Below, in pieces: positions 10,961-22,397 of a stretch of DNA of 53,894 nt. The translations under genes were made by a program, and so were the position numbers. The stretch comes from Haplosporangium gracile (Eukaryota; Mortierellomycota; Mortierellomycetes; Mortierellales; Mortierellaceae), in contig JAAAUF010000182.1 in NCBI GenBank assembly GCA_015499985.1, forward strand, positions 1-53,894, written 5' to 3'. Below the pieces are notes generated by a model, which saw only the letters and a list, made by a program, of their open reading frames with translations, was not told the origin of the DNA and did no database searches. Positions within the stretch are counted from its first letter, which is position 1, and each line of letters opens with the position of its first letter.

Positions 10961-13900
10961 CTATGAAACTTGAATGTAATGGGCCAAGTTGGGCATCTGC
11001 AAAAAGCCCTTGCCAATGCCTTGAGGGATAACAGGTGGCAACAGCGCGTCGCGTTCGTACCCTTGACTAGTGCTGGCATCAGCTCCCGTCAGCTGTCTCT
11101 TTGACCCTGATCCAGCAGTTGCCTTGCTCTTCTTCTTCCGCTGAGCCTTCACGACCTGAACAGCGAGGCGCCATCTGTTGATATCATAGACGCCATACTG
11201 GGTGAAACAGGCCATGAGTACAATCTCGACTTCTGCCAGGGGTTCGAGGTATCCGGTGCTGAAAGTCGGTCCTGACCAGAAAAAAGGATGGGCGTTAATG
11301 TGGGGGTTGGTCGAGTCAGCCACCGCTGTCTGTTGGGATGGTTGGTGATTGTCGGTCGATCCAGGAATCTTTTGAGGGACCATTGAGTCCTTGCTTGAAA
11401 GCATCTCGAGTGTATAACCGATGTGCTTATTCCACGAGCAGTTCTTGATCATGACTTTGATAGGCGTATTGCAAAGCCTAAAATAATTCATCCCAAATAT
11501 GCATGGTCAGTATGTTTTTTGATCTCAGTGGTCGCATATTCGCCTGCTTTGTCACCTCTAACGACTACCAGTTCTTACCTTGATCGAAAAAAGTCATGGC
11601 GAACTACATCCTCTGAGCGGATCCAGATCTTGACAGGGCTATCGTCACGAAACTGCGGATTGGTCGTCAAGGCATGCACCAAAGCCGCCTGATCTCTCAT
11701 AGTCTGCTCGTACAGAGCACGACGAGCCGTCTCCGTCTCCCCGCTCTCTCCATCTAGATCGTCTGCAGGGTCGATGGGTTGGAAGGGGTTTTGCTGAACG
11801 CCCAGGTTGATACCAATGATGTAATGGTGGCCACGGCGGTTCATCTTGGGTATATTCCAGAACAAGGCCAGGTCAATGTCGTTGCTGCCATAGACGGAGA
11901 ATAGGTGGCGACGATCGATCGCCACAGGGATAGACGCAAACTGGGTCGTCAAGGAGGTTTGACGCCAACCAAGCCTGGACGCTCTGGAGAAGTACTTCAG
12001 GACTGGTGAAGATGAATCGATATGTGACCCCATCTATTAAAAGACGAAAAAGGGCAAGTTAGTTGCTTACCACAAGAAGCCTCCTAATGCGCGGGTAAGC
12101 AACACTAAATAAGCCTGTCAAGAAAGGATGCGTACTGTGGAGAGATGGCAATGCTGGAGATCCAGGGGTGGCGGAACATCCTTGAGCTTCTCCTGGCCAA
12201 TAACCAATTTTTCCAAGGCCTTAGCAGTGAACCGTTCAGGTGTGAGTGTTGGGACCGTAGCCTGTTCGCTTTTCCTGATCCTGTAGTACGTGAATACTGT
12301 CTGTCGAGGCGCAATACTCCTGTACTCTTCAGAATCACTAGAAATAATGAAGGATTAAATGTTGGTCAGTCGATTGCTCATAGTTCGTTGAAGTAACAGA
12401 CACTGGCATAATGAAAAAAGCTATATTACTCAGACTTGTCGACGGCTTCAATGACCCAAGAGGCGCTCATGGATGAGATCTGGAGGAATTCAAAGTTGGG
12501 GACTGTCTGAAGGTTCTCCGTCTATGAAATTGCGAGATACGTTATTTGACGCGTTAGTTTTCTATAAGTGTTGCAAGCGCACTCTCCTTGGGGCAAATAT
12601 GACGCGTCCAACTTACCTCAATACCGAGGATAAACTCGTTCAGCCCCCTGATACTCGGCCGGGTAAAGGCATTGATCTTGAGAGATGGCAGAACTTGGGC
12701 CGCGATGGTATGGCGGAGCGTTCGGACGCCCATCGCTGTGCCCTCCTGCTCTGACTCGTATGAAAACATGAACAAAAAGTTGTGCTTGCCAATCTTTTCT
12801 CCACGGAGCCAGCTTGGGATCTTGATGCTCTCGCCAGGTGCCAACACCGTGTCCATGATCTGTTGTGTCGTGCTCAGCTGAAGGGCATTGTCAACCTGAA
12901 TTGCCTCAATGGCAGAGTTTCCTGTGTGTTTGTCTATCAGTATCACAAAGTGTTACGATCAGAATGTGCCAGCTAATATTTCGCAACACATAAACGTTTT
13001 GAATATTTCATGGACACAACTTACTGTAGAGTCCAAGATCGCCATCTGATCGCTTCTCGCCAATGCAGAAGAAGGTAGGGTGGCTCATGCGAACCGTTAG
13101 GTTCTTGAGTCCCTTCTTGCCGCGGTTTTTGATCACCAACGAGAGCTCGCAGACCTCTCCGGACAGTAACATCTCAGGCGACGACTGGAACTCGACATCC
13201 AACAGAGGCATTTCAGGCGCCACCAAAATATCCAGACTCTTGTCGTCCTCATACACCTGTGACATCATCTGCTCCTTGGTCTTGTTGAGTCGCATTCCTT
13301 TTTTAACAATATCCTTATACGCATGAACCTGGCCTTCCACATTGCAGTGCAGACCCATGATCTTAATCTGACCCTCCTGCTTGGGCAAGATCTCAAACTT
13401 AAGAGTACGGATTTGTCCTGGCTCTAGAATGACTCGGTCGATCCGGTCGATGTCGAATGCACTGAAAGAAACCTTGCCCGTGAAGGAAGGACTCTGCTGT
13501 TCATACAATGCCAAATGAGCCTCCTCTGCGGCGTCGAGAGGGACAGTGAAGGAGGTGGTTGATGTGCTGTGCTCGCATCCTAGAACTACGTCGGTTAAGA
13601 TAACTGGAATCTGAAGAGGGTTCTTGATGTTCACCGTCGCCAAAACCAGTTCTATCATCAACATGAGAAGGAGTATCAGGTTAGTACCTATAGTGCAAGA
13701 ACTGGAATATGACGTTCGAAGCTAGTCGCATTACCTCCAACAGCAGACACAGTCCGCGATCCACTTGATCCTGATGAACTCTGCTGTCCCACCTCGAGTT
13801 CCGCCCATGCGTCGTTGTTTTCGTTGACGCCCTGAGATGTTGAGAGAACAATCCGAGTAGTCGATCCAAGCACAATAGGGAGAGGGAACTCTGGGAAGGT

Positions 13901-16703
13901 TTCGCGTAAGGGGTCTGCTTCGATCTTGTTGGTATAATCCTATAGAGCAATATAAATGACGAGTTAGCTGCTTTGGAGGTCATTGTATCACAAATTGCAA
14001 AAACAAAGAAGCTGGATTAAACATACCCTGTATACGCTCAAAAATTCCTTCATGTAGACGGCTTGCTGTTGAGGTGACTGCCGGCTTTCACGCAGCAGCC
14101 TCTTGTAGTGGTCCAGCACCTCCTCAGACTTTCCAAGTTGGTATGATTGTCGTCCGAGCGAGCAGCTAATATGATCGTCCACAAGAGCCCATCCTTTTGA
14201 GTCGTAAACCAGCGAAGCAGCCTGGTAACAACGATAGGCATGCTCTTTCTATGACCACGAAAAAATATCGCAGGGTAATTAATATTGAGCAACTGCAAAG
14301 GACATCTTATACTGAAATGCCACTTCTTGAAACCCTTAGAGACGTACCTGGTCCGCCTTGTTGAAACGGTGGCCGGCCATGATCATGTGGAATGCATACT
14401 TGCGTACTGATGGCCTGGAATACTTGAGATAGCAGTGAGCTGCTTGCTCGAGGAATAGGCCATTACGAAGATCAGAGGTCTAGTTCAAGTATAATCCAAC
14501 TGTTAGGGATCGGTTCGCTACGTCGCTGCATGCAGTCTGAGTAACACGCTGAAAATGGCATGGGCTTACATCTGCAGTCATCCTAGTAAGTGAAACTGGC
14601 GATTCCCGATACATGTTTCTCTGCTTGAACAACTCGTAACTTATCAGCGTCGCGCGTGAGCCGAAGAAAGGTGAGCGAGCTTTGTGAATGTACGAGTTGA
14701 CGGCTGACTCGAAGTAGTGATCGACATCGTTTTTAGATCCCAGGGGTTGTGGCGACATCAAAAGACAAAGTCCAATCATTTCCTATTGATGCGGGGTTTA
14801 AAAGCAAAAAGACTTGTGAGTCGACAACAGAAGCTCCATTACATGATAGCTTTACATAACGACACTTCAACGGATTGTATACCTGAGATCCTCCATAGTA
14901 CTTCCAGGCTTTGTCTGCGGCAAAGTCTTTTTTCACTGTCTCGTAAACAGACAGAGCAAACTTGTAGTCCCGAAGCATGAACGCCCAATCTGCAAGCTTG
15001 CGCATCTGTGCTTCTGGAGATGCATGAGGGTAGATGACACCCCCGCTTGATCCGGCTGTTGGTGCCTGTTGTATTGCTGTTGCTGGATTCTTGGATCCTG
15101 TACCAAAATATCTCCTGAATCGGCCAGCAATACCTTTCCTGGATGCTGCGACCTGCTCGTTCCAATGCGCAATGTTTCTCTCCATGTAAGGTATAATACT
15201 TTGAGACAGCATCTCTCTCAACATCTGTGTGATGGCGCTCAAGTCGTCACTGCTGAGACAGCATCCGTATGGCTCGGCCACCGTCTCGGGATGAAGGAGA
15301 AGGTCCAGAGTTAATTTGTTGCTCTCTGCCGTTGGTAATGACAGATGATCTCGATCAAAAGTTCCGTCCTCGTCATCGTTCCCAACTTGCGCAAAGACTG
15401 GGTTTTGGGCAAAAGTGGGTGAATTGTTGCCGTTGTTGGAGTATACAGGGGAGGACATGGAGCTCCTTTGAGATGTCAAATCGGAAAGCGTTCCCACTGT
15501 TGCTGAGCCAATGGATGATACAGAGTTCCTGGTAGATGAGGCGTCCTTTGCAGCATGGCCCATAGAAATCAACCTTGATTGAGCGACGCTTTTGATCCAG
15601 ATGTGCGCATTCCTGTCCCTGGGCAGAGTCGACTGACTAGGGTCCTCAGAGTTGATCTTCAAGATGTTGCAATGAAGGCCGAATGTCCTCCGCATCTTGT
15701 CCAGTGTATCCATCGCGCTATAAAGTCAACCCAATATAAAAGAACGTCAGTTACAGCAAGCATTTCAAAAGGACCATCACATTACACACCACTTATTTGC
15801 GGAAGAAATAACCTACTTGTCAATATTTCCTCTTGCGTTATCGTGGATCAGGACGTAGTACTTCAAGATAGTAGGATCCATGTATGCTTTGTCAAAGATG
15901 AGAGCAGGAGTGCTCATGTTGTTCAATTGATGGATTTCGTTGATGGGATCCGGAGATAGGGAAGAGATGGCGATAATGCTGGCAACTGGGTGGTCAAATG
16001 TCTCATGATCCGATGCGCCCCCTGTTGAAAGAAGCAGATCCCGGTATCTCGAGTACCATGGAAACACGCGTCCAGGTGGAGCTAAAATGCCAACAATAAT
16101 TATATTGCAAATGCTCAGTCAGTCGTCGTTCATCTTATCAGCCATTGACAGGGCAATTAAAGTGTATTCTCCATACCGTTGAGATACTCGTTCGTCACTT
16201 GTTCCTTGCCCTGAATCTTGTATCGGTCCTCGAACCCCATGGCCTCGGCGCGTACGACCTCCGCAAGCCAGTGCTCGGATGATTTTGAATCTGGCTCCTC
16301 CAGTTGATCCATATCAGTGAAGCGCAGGGTAAAATTATCAATAGCAGAGGGCAAGCCCATTGATCCATGAACTGTGACTATGAATGGTATAGAGCGATAA
16401 CCATGCAATTGTAAACATGAATGTGAGAAATGATCCAATCGAAGCTGAACAAGGAGACGCGTTATTCATTTTTGCGACCCGCAGGTAGATAATGAACAAA
16501 ACGAAGTAACCGGATCGCTTACCTCGTCCTTCAATTTGCTCGCCAAAGGGCTTGAGCAGGTCTACGACCGAAGGGATGTGGTTTGCCTGGCAGAGCTCAG
16601 TTGCGCCTTGGGAAGCAATAACAGCGACCCTGGGGCTCATGACTCTTGAGACCAGCTCTCTCGCCGAGAGGTCTCGCCCAGAGTGCTGGAGTGTGAATGA
16701 CAT
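10961..16703 (-). CDS. TRS85: TRAPPIII subunit Trs85/TRAPPC8
   Basis: Fourteen exons are read from high to low: 16703-16523, 16377-16177, 16081-15817, 15717-14883, 14782-14570, 14479-14348, 14248-14027, 13939-13735, 13651-13025, 12921-12617, 12521-12430, 12337-12136, 12033-11579 and 11477-10961. They give 1483 aa with every phase closing. Trs85 is the subunit that makes TRAPP a Rab1/Ypt1 exchange factor for autophagy and early Golgi traffic. Family marks are the N-terminal VMSPRVAVIASQGATELCQ then VVDLLKPFGEQIEG, the FPWYSRYRDLLL block, the IIPYMERNIAHWNEQVAASR region followed by RFRRYFGTG, and helical repeats with NAYRCYQAA-like motifs. The C-terminal beta-rich part includes SLVIKNRGKKGLKNLTVRMS. 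Trs85 proteins are normally very large, so the length fits. A Ser-rich insert follows exon 4's start. Confidence 0.9.
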
Positions 16704-17175
16704 GTCAAGGCGGGTATCGAAATGGAAGTGCTTCGTGGAAAGATGTCAGCGCAGTGTGAGGTAAGGAGAAGAGATGAGAAGCACAAAGGAAGGAGAGAGA
16801 TGAACGCCGGAGGATGAATAGCGAGGATGGGCGGTAAAGAGGGCGGGGTGAAGGATGAAAGTGTAGGAAGCGAAGGATGAGCGAGAAAGGCAGGCACGGG
16901 GAGGAGGGAAGATACACGTGACATGATGCTGCAGGGAAGAGAGGACACCCTGGCCAAGCTGACAACTCAAGGCACAACGGACTTGCAGCGTTCGTTTCTT
17001 CTTTTTTCCTTTCTTCCTTTTCTCCCTTCACTCATTCACACACGCCCTTCTTATCCTTCTTTCCTTCCTTCTCCACGACTCGAAACTCACATTACCATAC
17101 CATTCACCACTGTACATATACCCTTCCTCCCACTCCGAGCCAACCTGCCCTCTACATTCATTAACACCCCGCTCC
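16704..17175. promoter_or_regulatory. Bidirectional promoter region of TRS85 and SRO7
   Basis: This 472-bp spacer separates two divergent membrane-traffic genes. Positions 16745-16915 are purine-rich on the plus strand, so pyrimidine-rich toward TRS85. Positions 16990-17165 are strongly pyrimidine-rich toward SRO7. Such C/T-rich leaders are common before fungal start codons. No TATA box stands out. Confidence 0.6.
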
Positions 17176-20100
17176 ATGGCATTCTTTAACAAAATAAAGA
17201 ATGTAGTGCAGACCGAGGGCGCACGCGGTATTCGCCAAGTGCTGCAGAAGGAGGGCACCAAGCGGCTCGCCCAAGACCTCTCGGCACACCTTGACCTTGA
17301 AAGTCTCTTCTTTTGCGAGGTATACACCACAATGACTCTCGCATCCCTGTGAACATCATATCGAAATTCTGTTGCATCAGTTGCTGCATGGTTGCATTCG
17401 GGTTTGAATGAATATCTACAAGACTCTACACAATGCCTAACAGCCTCCCCCTTCTCCCACTCTTCAATTGCTCGGTAACTCATCGATTACCAAACCCCAT
17501 GTAGACAAGGAGGTTCGGCTTGCCTGCCCTGATATCCGCCATAGCCGTTGACCCTGTTCAGGGTTTGCTTGCCAGTGGTAAAATCTACACCGCCATTTTG
17601 ATGTTTTCTTCCTAAAAATCCAAAAGAATGTCAACTGTGAACTCGAGGCGAGGTCTGGCCCTTGTCGACGGGCGTGAAATCATGGGGAAAAAACGGACAA
17701 AATGGTCTCTGTACCATGCTAACCTCTCAACTGGCTTCCTCGTCATTTTTTCCCATTCTCTCGTCTTGGCCTTCTCTCCACAGGCACGTTTAAAGGCGCA
17801 ATTGCAGTATTAGGAGCGCCCGAGGTAGCATGCTTCCTTGAGTTAGAGGAGGCTGTGTCGGTCAAACTGATGGCCTTTCAACCAGGCGCGCCCGTCCTGA
17901 TTGTTGTCGATGCCAAGAACGCCATTACAGTCTTTGATCTCATCAAGAAGCAACGACTCTTTGTCAGGAACGCGCGCAGCGTAGTCACCTGTATCGAACT
18001 CCTCTCGGGATCCAATTGGCTCTTCCATGGTCTCAAGGACGGCACCATTGATGTTTTCGATGTCTATAGAGGCCAACCTGTTCCATATAGGATTCTCAAC
18101 ATTCTACCTGAGGGTTCGCGGCATTCTCTAGTCATCTCGATTAAGACACATCCTACCGACAGCAACCAACTCTTGATCGCCTACAACACAGGAATCATCC
18201 TCTGGAATCTTAAACTCAAGACCGTGGTCCGCGCCTTTATCTACGAGATCCCTCCTGGCGCCATGGGTGGAATCGCGGTGGGCGAAGGTTCTGGCATGTT
18301 TGGCATGAACGAGAGTCGCTATCCTCATGTCACCGTTATCAGTTGGAAGCCCGATGGTCTTGGCTTTGTGAGTGGATACGACGATGGCTGCTTTGCGTTC
18401 TGGGATATTACGCAGGAAAACCCTGTCTTGGCAAGGACCATCCACGAGATTCAAGTCAATGTTCCTGGGATCAAACCTGTCTTTGAGCGAGCCACCAACC
18501 AGTTTGTGCCTATCTACCAACTGACGTGGTGCCTGCATGAGAACAGGGAGGACACGACCCTCATTGTCGCCGGCGGGACTGGATCGATCGACATGTTTGG
18601 ACTCCATCTCTTTGACTACCCGGCCAAGGCTGACTACCGACGCCCGAAACGACACCAAGTGTTGACTATGGACACAGATATTCTTGACTTCTTGGTCGTC
18701 CCTCGCAGCTCGCCCTGGTATGGTGGTGCCTTTGACCCAATCGCCATCCTGGTTCTCACCAACCGCGGAGGTATTAGAGCTTTCGAGTTTGGCCAATCCA
18801 ATGCCCCAAGAACCATCCCCGCATGTCTCTCTTTGGTCGAACCAAGACTGATCCTCTCCAAGGTGTATGGTCCTCTTCCTGCGGAACTGTATTGCGAATT
18901 GATCCAGGGTCATACTCGCACTGTCCAGCCTCCAAGAGTTCCCCTCCATGGCATCCGACTGGCGCCTGTAGACGAATTGAGACTGTCAAGAGATATCTTG
19001 GTGACCGCTCACGATGATCACAGTATTCGCTTCTGGGAATCTGCAACGAGTCGGCCTCTGCATCACTTAACTGTCGAACTGGCCCCCTTGTTCTTCAAGA
19101 ACCAAGGCGAGATTGTTGCCTTTGAGTTTTCAATTCAGAGTCAAGTCTTGGCGGTTGGGTTTTCAAACGGAAGCTGGATTTACACTCGGATAAACAAGGA
19201 TGCAGGATTGTCAAGGAACTCTAGCGTTGCAAGAACGATCCCAGAAGAGTCAGCGGACGCACTGTTGGCTGGACATATGGAACACACCTCATTTACTCAA
19301 AGAAATCGCTCTGGTGACATTGTTGTTCCTGACGGCGCAGATGAATCACACCAAGCTGTCAACAACAAGCACCTTCAAAGCCAGCCTACTTCTCCTCAAC
19401 AACCTCGCCAGAGTCTTCAGCATGACCCTACCCCATCTCAACAACCTCACCAGAGTCTTCAGTACGGCTCTGCCTCGCCCAAGGAGACCTCCCCTCAGCT
19501 GCTCCATGCGCCTGAGCTCGATGCCCCTGTCGTTCCTGCCGTCAACCCAGCTGCTTCCGTATCAGTCATTCCTGCACAGGCTCCGCAGTTAGATACCCAG
19601 ACAATCCTGGCCCCCGGCCCTCGATCTCCACAGGCCATTTCACTAACTGCTGACAAAGCAGGTGCGCTTTCCCCAGTTCCTGACGATGCCGACCTTGATT
19701 ACCTGATTCCATATTCACCTGTCGAGAAGGTCGCTATTCGTGAGCTTCCTTCAGGCGGCTTAATTCCTAATCCAGCAGTTCCTGAACGTGCCCCATCGCC
19801 TTCACTTCCTCCTCGACCTCAGTTCATTGAGGCAACACTCCCGACTGTGTCTGATTTCTCGGTTGTGTTCAAGTCAAGCGCGCATCTCGGAAGAATTCGT
19901 GCTATGGCTATATCTGCATGCGGACTGTAAGCGAAATTATCGTTGTGATCTTTTTGGCGACATGCGAATGACACTGGTTATACGCACTGACCTCGTTACC
20001 AACTTTTTCTCCCTGCCAATGATAGCATTGCTGTATCCGACGAATTCTACTCGCTTACTATTACCGATTCCCTTTCAGGACGTCTCCTTCATGTCGAAGA

Positions 20101-20737
20101 TTTGAAAGGTATGTGTCTCTGATAATGCATGAAAACCAAACGCTGCATGTACAGTACAATGGTTGTTACAGACATTAACATAACAATTCATATTCATTAG
20201 TGGTGACGCTGGATCGCGATAAGGGAACGCAAGGTACGCCCGGAAACGATCAGGAGCATGATGCACCAGCAGCTGCTCCAACTCCAACAACAGCTGCAAC
20301 AACGTCTCCAGGACCAGCACCAGGACCAGGACCAGTACCAGGAGCAATGGACTTGCAGAGGATCGCAGTGGAGATTACCACTCTTCAGTTTGTTGTCTCG
20401 ACCACAAGCGATCAGGACAAAGTCCCGTCTCTTCTTCTTATCGCAGGCTCCAACAACGGAATCTATTTCATTTTCGCCATCTCGCCTCCAGTTCCATTCC
20501 AGCCAAGAACGATTCGCAAGGTCGAGACCTTCCAGACAAAGGAACAGCATGCGACCGTTCACTCCTCTATCATCAATGTCCTCTCTCCTTCTGAGAACGC
20601 TGCGGCTGCCAGCAGTGCCGCTCGACAGTCGACTTCGAGCCTCTCCTCGGTTTCAACAGCCGCTACTGGGACGACTTCGCTTTCCTCGCTTAGCCAACCA
20701 TCTTCTGGTGCTCAGCACGATCCTGCGCATCACCAGC

Positions 20738-20781
<44 letters not shown>

Positions 20782-21915
20782 GTACCGACACCAGCACAGC
20801 CTCGTATGTCTCGCGAAGAAGAAGAGTTCATTGCCAGACATCGTGCTTCGCTTTCAGACTCGAATGTGAGCACCGCCAGTTCGAAGCCCTCAATCTACTC
20901 TACTCTGAAGGAAGCTCAAGGCAAAGTCATGACTAAGGCTCAACAGCGACTCAACTACCTTGTCTGCGTCTCTGAGTTTGGAATCCGCCTTCACATGAAT
21001 TGCACCTCCCGTAGGATTCACAAAATCGACCTCACCTCTCCCGCGGCCAACAACCTGTCGGCCAAGGTTGGGCGGATCATGGCTGCAAATGTGATCTACC
21101 ATGGTGGCGCCTGCTGTATCCTGTGTATCACAGAGTCTGGAAGACTTTTACTCTTCAGTGTTCCCAAACTGGAGTTGATCCCACTCCCTGTGCCTAATGG
21201 AGAGATCCTCCTTCCGATTGTGGTTGAGCCTGAGAGACTGAGGGAGAGTGTGATCTTGCAGGATGGACGACTCTTTGTCCCGATTCTCAAGTATGAGCAC
21301 AGAATGTACAGTCTTTGGGGTCATGACCGGTGGATCAAGACGCCGCAGGGTCTGAGCCAGGAGAGGGCACCGACCACCGATAAGGAACGGACCGAGTACA
21401 TTCATTTGTATGATCATGGTATTCAGATCCCTCCTCGACCTACCAATACCGTTGTCGTCTCCAGAGGGTGGTTCGGCTCTAGCCAATCTGTCGAAGGTGC
21501 CCCCAGTCAAGAGGATCTCGATGAGCTCTGTAAGTGTACCACGACATTTCGTCTCTTNNNNNNNNNNCTTCTACCACGCACGATTGTACTATAACTAGTA
21601 TTTTGTTGCCTTTTTCTGTCTAAAAAAACAACGCGCATAGTGGGTGGAGAACACTATAGAGTAGAGAATCCGATTCTAAAACGAGCAGGTGTAAAGGGCG
21701 CCCCCGGAACAGCGCCTCCACCACCACCCAAGGGGGACAACAGCGGACTGGCAGGAATGATAAATGAGACTCTCCAGAACTTGGACGAGCGTGGCAAGAA
21801 GCTGGGTATCCTGGGCGACAAGACGGCCGAGATGAGTGCTGCCAGCAACGATTTCCTTGCTGCGGCGCGTGAGTTGAATGCCAAAAACGCCAACAAGAAG
21901 TGGTACGAATTTTAA
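17176..21915 (+). CDS. SRO7: Lgl/Sro7/tomosyn family protein with C-terminal R-SNARE motif
   Basis: Six exons are read: 17176-17319, 17505-17577, 17784-19926, 20026-20108, 20201-21529 and 21641-21915, giving 1348 aa. Lgl-family double beta-propellers bind t-SNAREs and Rab GTPases (Sec4 in yeast) and control exocytic fusion at the plasma membrane. Family evidence: the start ending in the amphipathic stretch before SLFFCE; RRFGLPALISAIAVDPVQG then GLLASGTFKGAIAVLGAPEV; and propeller repeats such as GLKDGTIDVFDV, LIAYNTGIILWNL and VSGYDDGCFAFWD. An LLGL block runs VVPRSSPWYGGAFDPIAI to VLTNRGGIRAFEFG. Residues about 490-660 are disordered. An exon-5 insert contains 16 Gln. The last 65 residues form an R-SNARE coiled coil (NETLQNLDERGKKLGIL, then DKTAEM) with Arg at the zero layer, after an APPPPPK hinge. 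Intron 5 contains a 10-N gap but both splice sites are present. Confidence 0.9.
19385..19468 (+). repeat. In-frame 42-bp tandem duplication in SRO7
   Basis: Two adjacent copies of a 14-codon unit encode TSPQQPRQSLQHDP-like and TPSQQPHQSLQYGS-like peptides, differing at a few positions. They lie in the disordered region after the propellers. Borders are approximate. Confidence 0.6.
20734..20781 (+). repeat. (CAA)15 microsatellite encoding poly-Gln in SRO7
   Basis: One CAG is followed by fifteen uninterrupted CAA codons, read in frame as 16 glutamines between PAHH and VPTPAQ. The perfect repeat suggests recent slippage and likely length variation between strains. Confidence 0.9.
21558..21567. 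other. Assembly gap of 10 N
   Basis: Ten Ns lie inside intron 5 of the SRO7 gene. Donor (21530) and acceptor (ending 21640) flank it, so the coding sequence is not affected. The true gap length is unknown. Confidence 0.99.
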
Positions 21916-22397
21916 ATCATCTGCCTGGTTCGTGTCATGATGTATTTATCTTTCAACTCAAAAGATAAAAGAACGATAGAAAAAAAGACTACTCGCCGGA
22001 CAATGGTGCGCCACCAAAATCGAAATAATTTTTCCTCCCAGCCTTCAAACCTTGAACCACATTCTATTCACAAAAGCAAAGGATGAAATGCATTCAAACA
22101 AACGACATCTCCAGATTCAACAACATAACTTTCTTTAATGGGATTTTGTTTTCGGAGTGTGTCCAGATGCACTCTTCTTCGATCTCAACACGTCTCGAGA
22201 AAGGTGCGTTTTATGCCGCACGTGATCTCATTGACTTTCAACCAAGAAAAAACGAGAAGCCAATTCAATCGCGCGGTTTACGATGTTTGATATGCAAAAT
22301 GCTGGTTTTTATTTTTCAAATGCCATGGATGCAAAAAAGTAAGAGAGAGGGAGAAGCTGGCAGGGAACAACAATAGCCCCAATGTTCAAGAAAGGAA
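21916..22397. other. Convergent intergenic region between SRO7 and LAM
   Basis: This 482-bp tail-to-tail spacer is A/T-rich with no recognisable gene. TTTATT at 22309-22314 reads AATAAA on the minus strand and may serve the LAM gene. Confidence 0.5.

Noticed and set aside
20258..20869. 203-codon Gln/Arg/Ser-rich frame inside SRO7
   Set aside because: It is a shifted-frame shadow of the SRO7 exon, including the CAA repeat read as Asn.
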